Positions 11,107 through 21,492 of a stretch of DNA of 64,000 nucleotides are shown here, in pieces. The notes under the pieces were generated by a model. That model ran no database searches, was not told where the DNA came from, and worked only from the letters and a program-made list of their open reading frames with translations. Each line of letters begins with the position of its first letter. The first letter of the stretch is position 1. The DNA comes from Caprella mutica (Eukaryota; Arthropoda; Malacostraca; Amphipoda; Caprellidae). The stretch covers positions 146,976-210,975 of the forward strand of contig CANNZV010000849.1 of the NCBI GenBank assembly GCA_947561585.1, given 5' to 3'. The position numbers and the translations under genes were made by a program.

Positions 11107-12361
11107 AAGCCTAGGTCACACCGCCTGAACTTTGTTGGGGCGTTCCTTGAGCGGTGAAAAAAATTAATCACCGCTCGTTACCATTCACAGAAGTTGGTAC
11201 CCCGTTAAAGCAACGCCATGTACGCTCGGCAACCGTTTATGTTCCCTCACCGCTCCGAAGGGTTTGAGTTTTTCAAAATGTTGCAAGTGTTGAGGAGCGT
11301 TAGTTTTCCTTTCTACAAAGTTCACTACCTCTATAACACCGCCCAGCCTAAGTTTCGCACCGCTAAACGTAAGTTCGTGGACGCTTTATTCCGCTAGGCC
11401 AATGCAGAAATCCTGAACGGTGCTTCGCCAGCTTTGCCGGGCGGTGATTAAACGTTGCACAAGCTTTGGCAGAGCTTTGTTGTTTTTTTTACGAGTTTGT
11501 GAGTCGAAATTATGTATCAAAATATAAAATACGGGCGGTGCCATAGCAGTGCACCGCTGAAGCCGTCGTTGCTATATAGTTGGCTTAACGGTAGAAAGAA
11601 GCAGTTGGTTTGGCAGTATGGAAATATGCGACCTCCACACCAACGTCAAACCAAAGTTCATCACAGCAATGAATCACTGCTTCATTTTCAGAGGCTGTTT
11701 CAGCAAACTCGTGTCCGGGATTCAAACGCTTTAAACCGCATATCAAAGTTTATGTAACATTTAATCACCGCCCATGCAATGCAGGCGAAGTAGCGGTGGT
11801 CCAGCATTCAAGATTTACGTATTTGCTTCTATAATGGTGCCATAATTTGTCTGGGTTTTGTTGCGGTGGAGAATTTTGCGGAGCGGTAAGCTACTGCTTC
11901 TCAACGCTCGTAATATTTTGTGCAGTTCAAAACTTTCGGATCGGTAGGTGTGAACATAACCGGTGGTCGAGCGTATACGGCGTTGCCTGAACTGGGGCCA
12001 ACTTCTGATGAGCGTTAACAATTTTTTGTCCTCGCTTCAGGAACGCTCTAGCAAAGTTCTTCCGGTGTGTCAGGCCTTCAAATGATGAGCCTCAATTATA
12101 GATTTATATCAGAAATCTATAAGAACTTCTGATAGATTTCATCCACTCAGCTCCGTAATCAAAAGCAGTATACTGCTATACCAACTTTAAATCCCCGTCG
12201 AGCCAACGCCCACACTCTTAGAACACCGCTCTATCAACGCACGCGTTACCGTGATCGGTTTTCCTTTGTGTACATGGTAACGAGCGTTGTCGAAATTTGG
12301 TTTATTTTTCCTTCGTTCAAAGAACGCTCAAACAAAGTTCTGGCGGTGTGATTTAGGCTTT
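11107..12361. mobile_element. DNA-transposon-like element with ~35-bp inverted repeats, GCGGTG-rich
   Basis: The left end AAGCCTAGGTCACACCGCC then GAACTTTG (11,107-11,150) is mirrored at 12,320-12,361 (CAAAGTTC, then GGCGGTGTGATTTAGGCTT). A second right-end-like sequence lies at 12,044-12,080, suggesting a nested or partially duplicated terminus. Local GC is well above the surroundings, with repeated GCGGTG / CACCGC and GCGTT / AACGC words. The short ORF at 11,512-11,757 has no recognised domain. No target duplication is obvious, so the superfamily is undetermined. Confidence 0.6.
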
Positions 12362-12830
12362 AGATATCCCTATCTATACGTCGAAGCAAGCCTTACGTTA
12401 AGTAAATCAGAAAATTAGCAATTCCTCATGCTATACCACATACTGAAAAGATTTTGTTCCATAGCTTCAGATATTTTGTATTTGGTTAAGATCAGCAATT
12501 AGTGTTGTTAATCAGCCCCCATCGATAGTTTCATGAAGGTTTCGACAGCTGTTGCATGTTCTTCAATGAGGAGTGCATTATTATGCATCCAAGTTTGTAA
12601 AATCCGAGGAGGATTTTATGAGTAATTGCGTTGAGGATCGTGGAATGATACCCAGTCTAAGTTTTATTTTTAGAGCTCGTTCATTTTATTTTGATCCTGC
12701 AAAAAAGATACAATCCTTAGTACAGAATCTTAAAACTTTACATATGCTATCAAATATTAAATTAGAAAAGTCTATGCAAACTATTAGTAATGAAATCATG
12801 AACTCAATTAAATCGAGCATGTAAATGTTT
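12362..12830. other. AT-rich spacer with an unassigned 83-codon ORF
   Basis: An ORF at 12,573-12,824 (+) has no recognisable motif or signal peptide and ends just before the LINE tail. I do not call it a gene. Confidence 0.4.
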
Positions 12831-14630
12831 AAATCAATGAAACAATGAAACAATTTATTCGTGAAAAAGGTAATTACAAATTAGGCACACAATTTTAAAA
12901 GAAGGATACATTTATTCACGGCCCTGTAAGCTCAACGGCTTTTAGGGCAATCTATATAAAAATTTCTATCATCTATAGCTGAATAAACCTACACATCAAA
13001 AACACGAAGTAGCACTAAATTCATAAATGTACAGATATGCATTAAGTACAAAGTACTTAGAAGAAGAAGACTAAAAACTATAGTTAGGAAAATCATGAAA
13101 ATATACGAAAAATACAAAAAAATACAACGATAAAATCATCACATAACAGATCACAGAACACAGAATATTGCATCAATACACTTCTTATAAGCTGCAAAAG
13201 ATTTTGAATTTCGGACATAAGGTGGAAGCTCATTCCACAATTCTATCCCCCTGTACAAGACACTATTCTGTGAGGTACTTCGCCTATACAATGGAACAAC
13301 AAAATTGTCTCTATTTCTAGTACCCACAGAATGAACATCACTGTTTCGAACGAGCAAATTTAACAGTTCATGATCATAAACACTACTTAGAGTCTTGTAC
13401 ACATAAATCAAAACATTTCGTTTATATAAGTAAGGAACAATTAATATCTTGGATAATTCAAAATACAACTCCGTATGCGCATTATAATCCAAATTATAAA
13501 CCGCACGTATGCATTTCTTTTGTAAGATACATACTTTATTTGTGAGATAGTGAGGAGCACCATACCAGGGTATAATAGCATACACAAGGTATGGATGAAT
13601 TAAGGAGAAATATAGATTGAGCATTATATTGGTTGGCAAAAATGTCTTTACTTTATAAAGTATATTTAAAGACTTCGAAATCTTACTTACTAAAAAATCA
13701 ATATAAGAGTTGAATCTTAATTTCTAATCCAGGTAAAGACCAAGAAATTTGACACAGTCTGTCTGTTCTAACACATCCACACCAAATTTTATTTCTGGAA
13801 TTACAATTTTCCTCCTGTAGTTGAATATAATATACTTTGTCTTACTAATATTTATTTTAATTTTGTTAGCACACAACCAATCATAAACTTTACTGAGATT
13901 CTCATTGACAACAATACTTACAGAATTAAAATTCCTTTGGCAAAAGCTATAGGTCAGGGTACTGTCATCAGAAAATAAATTAAACTTGAATACATCAGAA
14001 GAATTAGGAAGATCATCAATCATTACAAGAAATGGTCCCAGAATGGAGCCCTGTGGTACACCATGTGTGACAGTACAAGAGGAAGAATTAACATTATCAA
14101 TACACACATATTGGGTCCGACGGGTCAAATAAGACTTCAAAAAATCATGCGTAAAGCCACGTACACCATAGTGATACAATTTATCCAGCAGGATGTTATG
14201 GTCAACTGAATCAAACGCCTTCTGAAAATCCAAAAAGATTGACAGAACATTTTCTCCCCTATCCAAACAATCATACAAATATCTAAGTAGACCAGTGCAA
14301 GATTGAGATGTTGATTTTTTTTTTCTAAAACCAAACTGTGCTGGGAAAAACAAATTTTTATTTTCAAAATACCTATACAATTGCTGGTGAATAGATCTTT
14401 CAAATATTTTACTAAGAGTTGACAGTATAGATATGGGTCTGTAGTTACCTAATATATTGTGATCACCTGATTTGTGAATAGGAACAACTCTAGCTATTGT
14501 AAGGGAGTCTGGGAATTCACCACTGTAAATAGATTTATTGACAAGGACACACAAAATTGGGGATATTATAACTGATAAATATTTAAAAACTTGCACTGGT
14601 ACAACTTCTAGGGCAAAAGATTTATAGCAC
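12831..14630 (-). mobile_element. 5'-truncated CR1/jockey-type non-LTR retrotransposon
   Basis: The body contains the C-terminal part of a reverse transcriptase (14,626-13,151, minus) followed by a 3' UTR. Read on the minus strand, the 3' end carries AATAAA and a short repeat ATTGTTTC x2 (about 12,832-12,858); microsatellite-like tails are typical of CR1/L2-type LINEs rather than poly(A)-tailed ones. Coding homology stops abruptly near 14,630, consistent with 5' truncation at insertion. Confidence 0.65.
13151..14626 (-). pseudogene. non-LTR reverse transcriptase fragment with one in-frame stop
   Basis: Read on the minus strand, this is the RT palm and thumb plus the C-terminal region of a jockey/CR1-type LINE. 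Visible motifs are VVPIHKSGDHNILGNYRPIS, FLDFQKAFDSVDHNIL, GVPQGSILGP and FSDDS (the F/Y-x-DD catalytic box). The segment after GVPQGSILGP is about two residues shorter than usual. A single TAG at 13,724-13,726 interrupts an otherwise continuous frame; downstream, 13,723-13,151 reads on through KTFLPTNIMLNLYFSLIHPY to the usual ELWNELP region. No endonuclease domain is present, so the copy is dead. Confidence 0.85.
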
Positions 14631-14639
14631 TTTTCGAAG

Positions 14640-15302
14640 AAAAGTGTACTCGAAATATAAATTATTAACTAAATCTATCAAGCACAAAATGTTCAAATCA
14701 GAAAGCAGTATGTGTTCAATATAAATTATGACTAAATATGTAAAGCGCAAGAAAGTTAAAATTTCACGTGGTAGTTTAAATAGTTCGAAATAAAGTCCTA
14801 AGTTAGATATCTATTTAAATTTTCCTAAGTTCAATAACCAAATTAATTAACAGAAAATAGTACAATACTACTAATACAAAATATAAGGGTTTACAAATTA
14901 TAGATATTTACCTCGTAAACTTTATAGTCTTCGCTAATAAAGATTTAAATCGATGGGACTCAACACAATTCAAATAGCAAATTTCTAAGTAATTAAGAGT
15001 GCGACTTGCACGCGAGAAACAATGAGGCGAATTTAATCCTTCAACTAGTGAAGTTAAATTTTTACAGGAACTAGACACTATAGCGTATTAATTTTAAAGA
15101 ACTAATGAACATTAAATATATGATTATGGTTGAAATAATTTATAATGAATTGATAATGCTAGTTACGTCTTTACAAAGTTATTAAATAAAAGATTAACAG
15201 AAAAATAAAGAGAAAATGGAAAAGAAACAACTGTCGAGGCCCATGGTTCATCCAGGTGTAGGTCATAAGCCCCCCCGGTCAAGAGCCCCCCCGGTCATAT
15301 AT
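14640..15302. other. AT-rich spacer with a short CCCCCCCGGTCA doublet
   Basis: No gene was found. At about 15,267-15,300 two copies of GAGCCCCCCCGGTCAT or similar sit immediately outside the target duplication of the next element. They may be a solo end of a related array-bearing element. Confidence 0.4.
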
Positions 15303-15311
15303 AACCTTGAC

Positions 15312-16324
15312 GGCACTAGGACTTTTCCCCGCCGGACTTTTCTCCATCAGGACTATTCCCGCCAGACTTTTCCCCGCCTGGACTATTCCCCGCCGAATTT
15401 TGGGCTATTAAATTATAATTTCGTTAAAAACAAACTATTTATCAATAGAAGACACATTTTATTAACAAACTTACTCAATAATACAGTCTTATTTTTAGCT
15501 TTGATTTCCGTATTTATCCATATTGGTCTTTTAATTTTATAAATATATGCTACATAATTCAAACATTTGGTAAATCTATGGGGTTGCCAAATGTCGCAGT
15601 TTTTTCTAATTAAGAAGCTACGATTAATTCAGTTTATTCCAGCTCTATAGTTAAACATATCCCTAATTTATTATTTTCTTTACCAGCTATTATAAAAATG
15701 GTGATATTCTTAGTTCTAGTTCAAATACATACTTTTCCAGAACACTATTAAATTTAATTGTAGTTTATTAATTTGACCGTTAATACATTAAAGAATTAAT
15801 AACCATACTATATATTTTTTTTATCACACTTACTATTGACCTCTATTCTATAGTGTCTTTTTTTCTACTATGCATATTTAATATTTATACCTTAAAAAAC
15901 TAACAATGGATTAACCATCATTATGAAAATAAATAAGTTAGAGTGTAGAAATTCAAGACTTTTCAAGAAGTAAGATTTGAGGAAGATTTTGATATAAAGT
16001 CGTACGTACATTTTCTCTAAAAATCTTCAATGAAAGCTAATTATCGACAGAGTAATTATTACAAAACGGGTTCGGTTCATGGAGTTGGTAAGTGACCCCT
16101 TTACATGCAACAAGGTTTAAAAAAATTCCAAATAAATTTGTTAGTTGCAACGGCAGACTTTGATTTACAATTTATTGGTCAAAACGATTTATTCCAAACA
16201 CTAATTAAAATATGTAAATATTACATTGTCTTCCAGAGTTTAAATTAAAAAAAATTAGGCGGGGAAAAGACCGGCGGGGAATAGTCCGGCGGGGAAAAGT
16301 CCGGTGGGGAATAGTTCGTTTCCC
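15312..16324. mobile_element. non-autonomous element with inverted CCCCGCCGGACTTTT arrays
   Basis: The left array (15,312-15,405) has units alternating GGACTTTTCCCCGCC and GGACTATTCCCCGCC; the right array (16,258-16,324) is the same inverted. Perfect 9-bp direct repeats AACCTTGAC flank it (15,303-15,311 and 16,325-16,333). The interior is AT-rich without coding potential. The 108-codon ORF over the left array is an artefact of the repeat. Confidence 0.75.
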
Positions 16325-16333
16325 AACCTTGAC

Positions 16334-16800
16334 CATCCAATAATTTGCCTTGAGTTAGAAATGAACTCTACCTTTTACTGTTCACTCCCAAAATCTAATC
16401 AAATGGTTCCTGGTTATTGACCAATAAATAGTCAATACCAAATTTCAGGGAATTGGTTAAATACTATTTCAGTTATAAATGACCTTGACCTTTGACCCGA
16501 TCTCTATCAAAATCTAAGCAAATGGTTCGTGGATATTGACCAATCGTGTCACCGATTATCAGACAATTTGGTTGAATACTATTTGAGATATAAATGACCT
16601 TGACATTTGACCTGATCGCTCTCAATTTCTAATAAACTGATTCCTTGATAAGAACCAATTATAAGACAATTATAAATGACCTTGATCTGACCGTTCCCAG
16701 AAAATTTTCAACTCTTTCCTGGATATTGACCAATCATTCAACTAATATCAAGCAATTTGATTGAAATATTTCTTAGTTATTCAGTTATAAATAGTAATTT
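16334..16800. repeat. ~115-bp tandem repeat containing TGACCTTGACCTTTGACC
   Basis: About four diverged units. Each has TGACCTTGACCTTTGACC (best at 16,480; variants at 16,595 and 16,676), a TCTAA..AAATGGTTC block, and ATTGACCAAT followed by ATTTGGTTGAATACTATTT. The core reads as direct AGGTCA half-sites on the minus strand, the form bound by nuclear receptors; that is a motif coincidence unless tested. Confidence 0.75.
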
Positions 16801-16840
16801 AAAGTGGTTTTAATAGTGAACTTAATTCATGATATAGAAG

Positions 16841-17578
16841 GGACCGAGGTTATAGGGGGACTACAATTTGATCAAATTCAACAGAAATCTAGTTCATGGA
16901 AAAAATTGTTTATCAATTAAAATTAATAAATAAAAAAAAAACGGTAAAAATAAAACAAAATGAAAAAAAGCGGCAAGTTATACTTATAAAGTTTTCAGAA
17001 AAAAATTATCTATAACTTTTCAAAATAGTTTCATTTTAATTTCTTTTATTATGCAAAATGGAAGACTCAGTAAAAACTATATTAAAAAGAAAGGTGGAAG
17101 ACTTAGATCGAACTGTAGATACGTTCTCTAGGTTCTAAACTCCAGCAGTCAAATTAAAGTATTTATCAATAGCCTCTTCTCCTTCCTAAAACGTTAAAAT
17201 ATTAATATTGCCAACACTACTTCCCGTTATGGAAGATGGTTCTATATGGATATGCTGTTCAATGCAAGGTTTTAGATCTAGTTTACAAGTTTAACTATTA
17301 CACACTTATACACAGTTAATGCAACTGAATGCGTTATTGAGCAATGAATATGTAAGCTAATTTTAGGACTTTGCAGAAATCTCTTTGTCAATGCATCGGT
17401 AGCCTTGGTGGGACTTTACTTATACCCATAGTATATATTCTACTATTTATCTTTTTTATCGTTATAGCATTTATTAAAATTTTCGAACAAAAGTCAATTT
17501 AACCAAATCAGTCCTTATATTAATTAGGGATATTATAGACATAGCATAATTAACTAACTATAGACATTAAAAATTTAT
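16841..17578. other. AT-rich spacer, nothing recognised
   Basis: No ORF, array or internal homology detected. Confidence 0.5.
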
Positions 17579-17732
17579 CTAAGGTAAATACACAACATCT
17601 GATGTGACACAGCAGCCGATAGCTAATTACAAAAAGATGTTCCATCATAGATATGAAGTTTGAACTTCTATAATCGGAAATTGAACATCTTTTCTTACTA
17701 GCTATATCAGCTACTGTGTCATATTGGCTATT
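17579..17732. mobile_element. left part of a palindromic MITE interrupted by the DIRS element
   Basis: It starts CTAAGGTAAATACAC. The block GTGACACAGCAGCCGATAGC..AAAAGATGTTC (17,604-17,643) is mirrored by GAACATCTTTTCTT..AGCTATATCAGCTACTGTGTCA (17,687-17,721). Its missing right terminus, GTGTATTTACCTTAG, is found directly after the DIRS element at 25,158-25,172. Rejoined, it is a roughly 170-bp element whose ends are inverted repeats. Confidence 0.7.
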
Positions 17733-17742
17733 CTGTAGCAGA

Positions 17743-17946
17743 GTATTTACCTCGGTACGTTAGCTTTAGGATATCCTCACCATGTGGTAGTTGGGTGGTT
17801 TAAAAAACTGAGAGGAACTGGAAAGACAAAAAAAAAAAAAAAAAAAAGTTTCCGATAATGTTTCCTATTAGTCTTTCCGGTCTGGACATGTCTCCCGTCC
17901 CGCAGGCTATATATAGAGGTGACGTAGGAGAGATCAAACCAGTTCC
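17743..17946 (+). repeat. left inverted terminal repeat of the DIRS element
   Basis: About 200 bp, nearly perfect reverse complement of 24,917-25,120. It includes an A20 tract (17,827-17,846) matched by a T run on the right, and TATATATAG (17,909-17,917), a possible TATA element for the genomic transcript. Confidence 0.9.
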
Positions 17947-18309
17947 TCGCCAACCTTCAAGGCGTTAGCACCTCATGCCAGTGACTCTCTTGCATTGGTA
18001 ATTCAGTTACTCAACAGTAACTAAGGTTAGTACCGACCTTGGTATAAACCATTAGTGTCATTTAGGTACTAACAAGGGCAAATCTTTTTACTTTGTCTAA
18101 ATATTGACTAAATTGTCCTGGGTCTTTTTTTTTTAATTTTATTCTTTGTTCACAGGTCTGAACCTGTTGGATTAAAGTGACCCTACCAGGCTTCTCAGTA
18201 TCTGCATAAGCAGTATACAAACCAATCTCGGAACCTGGCCGTTTTTCAAGATTGGTGAGTGAAAATAAGATCATACCTTTTACTGATCATTTTCCGATTG
18301 AATACCTAA

Positions 18310-19120
18310 ACTATACGATCGGAGATTTCTATCTCGATCGGAAAGTTCCATCTTTCCGATCGGAATCTTTTGACTTTCTATTCGAATAGAACTGTTCTTT
18401 CCGATGAAGAATGTAATTTAACTCACTCATACCTTTCCGATCTAACTGTACAATCTTTCCGATAGGAATGTACAATCTTTCCGATCGGAATGTACCATCT
18501 TTCCGATTGGAATGTACCATCTTTCCGATCGGAATGTACCATCTTTCCGATCGGAATGTACCATCTTTCCGATTGGAATGGTTCCAAATCTTACCGATGG
18601 AGAAAATAAAATCGCTCACTTTCCGATCGGAATATACCATCTTTCCGATCGGAATATACCATCTTTCCGATTAGAATATACCATCTTTCCGATCGGAATA
18701 CACCATCTTTCCGATCGGAATATAGCATCTTTCCGAACGGAATATACAATCTTTCCGAACGGAATATACAATATTTCCGATCGGAATATACAATCTTCCC
18801 GGTCGGAATATACAATCTTTCCGATTAGAATATACCATCTTTCCGATCGGTATATACAATCTTTCCGATCGGAATACACCATCTTTCCGGTCGGAATATA
18901 CAATCTTTCCGATCGGAATACACCATCTTTCCGGTCGGAATATACAATCTTTCCGATTATATATACCATCTTTCCGATTAGAATATACCATATTTCCGAT
19001 CGGAATGTTTCTAACTTTCTGACGAGATTGAATCGTTCTCACAAATCGGGAATAAACACAACTATTGCTTATATAACTATTATAAAAGGCTATCTTTCCG
19101 ATAGGAAAGTCTTATTTTTC
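18310..19120 (+). repeat. ~22-bp minisatellite with TTTCCGATCGGAA core in the DIRS leader
   Basis: About 30 units of the form CATCTTTCCGATCGGAATATAC with variants (CGATTAGAA, CGAACGGAA, CGGTCGGAA). The core is self-complementary, so both strands stay open in several frames and give spurious ORFs. It fills most of the leader between the left terminal repeat and the gag-like ORF; such an array is not a usual DIRS component. Confidence 0.93.
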
Positions 19121-19185
19121 GATCGGAAAGAATAATTCTTCATTTACCTGAACTGATATGAGCTATTCATCCACAGGTACCCATC

Positions 19186-21492
19186 ATGGCTGATCAAGGA
19201 CAGAAGCGTTGTACCTCTTGCAAACGTGAAATCAATGTGAATGACCCACACACAGAGTGTTTAGGTCATAATAATTCTTGCTTCAAGAACTACTCTTATG
19301 ATCCTTCCAACTGTGATGCTTGCCAACAAGTCCTCGCAAGTTACAAAGCAGATAACAAAGTAGCTAAAACTACTTTTGCAGATCGGATCGGATCTATGCG
19401 TCGCTCTATCCGCCAGGCCATGAAAACGGGTAAGCCTCTTCCAGAAGAAGTAATCGAGCGCTTTCAGGCGTCAGGAGGCAAAGAAGTCTTCCTCGACAGG
19501 GCAAAACATCTTGATCCCAGACCTTGCGTTTCTCGCAATCCGCCGAACATTCCTGATTCTCCTACCCATTCTGAAACACCTCAACTTAGTGTACCGCCGG
19601 CAGATATTGCAGAGCTAAATTCTGACGCTCTTCACCAGGAACCTAGTTTAACTATCGACATCCAACAACCTGTCGCAGGCCGCTCCACTGCTATAGTCCA
19701 TTCACGCCCTGGGAAATCTTTATCATTTGAGCCTACAGAAGCTAACTCTGAAAGCTCTGACTCAGATTCCAATTCCTCAAACAGCTCAGATGAGTCTGCT
19801 TCGAATTCCAAGCGCCACCGCCGAAATATGAGCAAAAAGAATAATCCTTCTAAGAAAAGGAAACGCTCCTCTTCATCAAATTCTTCTATGCATCACCGAA
19901 AAGGTTCCAAAACTAATAAATCTATTGAAAATGTATTGAAAAGATTTATGACCGCTTCAGATAAACGTCACGATAAAATGAATGTCTCCATAGATAATCG
20001 TTTCTCAATGACGGATACTCGTTTCAAACTGTTTGAGTCTAAAGTTTCGGGTATGTTTGAATCGTTTACCAAGAAGTTGGAAGCTTGGGCCCATCCGGAA
20101 CAGGAGGCCTCAGCAGAACATCAAGAGTTTGGATATGATGAATTTCATCCTGAAGAAGAGGTCGAAGGTCAAGGTTACGACCCTTTCAATCCAGAACTTG
20201 ATTATCCTCCATCAAGCCCATTTACTCAACAGGATTCTCAGGCAGAAGCTAATCCTACTAGTTCTGAACTTTATTTCTATCCCGAGTCCTGCACTCTCTA
20301 CGAAGACCGCATATGTATAGGGGAGCATATTATCATGGTGGATTCTGGGGAATTGGAGTATACCATGCACAATGGCACAGAAGTTTTCAGGCCTATTATC
20401 AACACAGAAGCAGTTAAAGCTTTGGTAGAAGAATCCAGCCTGGTCGTTAAACGAAAGGATCTTAAAGATACGCGTCAAGAGCACTTCAAGACCATATCAC
20501 GAGTTGTAAATACTTCTAGTTATGCCCATTTAGGTCTCCACTCAAGCGACTCACTTCCTCTCACCCTAACTGCAAGCAAGCCATCTAGGTTCCTTGAAGC
20601 TATCAAAGAGACTCTAGATACGTCACCTTCCCGAGCATTCAAAGGCCCGCCTTTCACCCTTCTTCCAGCTGAGGATTCCGAATCTCAAAGCAAACTCTTA
20701 GCTTTTGCCGCAGCTCCGAAGTTAGGTAAAGATTGTCACAAGTTACAAGGTCTTTTATCAGGAAAAACCAAAGAGGTTCCAGAGTTGATTCGTAATAAAG
20801 ACTACGAGATTCGTCAGATTATAGCTACTCTCATTCTTGTGCATGAATCAGCTAAATACTCGAGTAATATCACGACAGACGTCATACTTAGGCGTATGGC
20901 TAGAGATTCTTCGTCTGAGTTGGTGGAACAACATGTGAAATCAGTAGAAAGACTAAATAATAGCAGCATTATCCCTGCTACTCAGTCACTCATCACTCAC
21001 TTCATCTCCCAGGCAAAGCAGGTCCGTTATGAAGCCAGAAGCAAAGCAGTAGCTGACACTAAACCTTTTAGCGTCAGAGCATCCCTAAGGGAAGGGGGTT
21101 ATTTCTCAATCGGGCTCTTTGATGAAGATGCCATCCGCATAGCAGAGGATTGTGCGAAAAATGCACCTCCTGTCGTCAATCTATTTCCTCCCACCTATTC
21201 TCACACCCACCAACCTTACTCACACCCGAAACACCCCAGAGGGCGCGGGCAGACTTCCTGTACACAGCGAGCTCCATTTAAAGGCCATGCAAACGTTACC
21301 TTTCGAGGTAGAGGGCGTGGAGCTTCTGCAACTAGAGATCAACAAAAGGGCAGAGGAATGCATAGGGGAAATTTTCGCGGGATCCCCACGTCAATTCCCT
21401 ATAACACCACAACTTATAACAGAGGTACCGTCAGAGGTAATCCCAGAAATAGAGGTTCGGCAAACCAGCAGAACCGATATCAATCACAATGA
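19186..21492 (+). CDS. gag: DIRS ORF1, gag-like protein (768 aa)
   Basis: Expected nucleocapsid-type structural protein of the element. Residues 9-50 carry a Cys/His-rich module (CTSC, HTECLGHNNSC, CDAC) that probably binds zinc. Residues about 195-245 are Ser-rich then strongly basic (KKNNPSKKRKRSS), resembling a nuclear localisation signal, followed by a helical region. The C-terminus (about 695-768) is rich in RG/RGRG, typical of RNA binding. The start codon is in the first good context after the minisatellite leader. It ends at TGA 21,490-21,492, overlaps ORF2 by 341 nt in a different frame, and is in the same frame as the recombinase ORF that reopens downstream. Confidence 0.85.
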   Translation: MADQGQKRCTSCKREINVNDPHTECLGHNNSCFKNYSYDPSNCDACQQVLASYKADNKVAKTTFADRIGSMRRSIRQAMKTGKPLPEEVIERFQASGGKEVFLDRAKHLDPRPCVSRNPPNIPDSPTHSETPQLSVPPADIAELNSDALHQEPSLTIDIQQPVAGRSTAIVHSRPGKSLSFEPTEANSESSDSDSNSSNSSDESASNSKRHRRNMSKKNNPSKKRKRSSSSNSSMHHRKGSKTNKSIENVLKRFMTASDKRHDKMNVSIDNRFSMTDTRFKLFESKVSGMFESFTKKLEAWAHPEQEASAEHQEFGYDEFHPEEEVEGQGYDPFNPELDYPPSSPFTQQDSQAEANPTSSELYFYPESCTLYEDRICIGEHIIMVDSGELEYTMHNGTEVFRPIINTEAVKALVEESSLVVKRKDLKDTRQEHFKTISRVVNTSSYAHLGLHSSDSLPLTLTASKPSRFLEAIKETLDTSPSRAFKGPPFTLLPAEDSESQSKLLAFAAAPKLGKDCHKLQGLLSGKTKEVPELIRNKDYEIRQIIATLILVHESAKYSSNITTDVILRRMARDSSSELVEQHVKSVERLNNSSIIPATQSLITHFISQAKQVRYEARSKAVADTKPFSVRASLREGGYFSIGLFDEDAIRIAEDCAKNAPPVVNLFPPTYSHTHQPYSHPKHPRGRGQTSCTQRAPFKGHANVTFRGRGRGASATRDQQKGRGMHRGNFRGIPTSIPYNTTTYNRGTVRGNPRNRGSANQQNRYQSQ

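Noticed and set aside
12573..12824. 83-codon ORF next to the LINE
   Set aside because: No recognisable motif, atypical context and no repeat or homologue in the window; random ORF length for AT-rich DNA.
15216..15542. 108-codon ORF with basic Pro/Arg-rich sequence
   Set aside because: Covers the GC-rich terminal array of a transposon and runs into AT-rich core sequence; composition artefact.
18468..19135. Overlapping ORFs on both strands over the TTTCCGATCGGAA array
   Set aside because: Arise from a stop-free, self-complementary minisatellite; no domain or start context.
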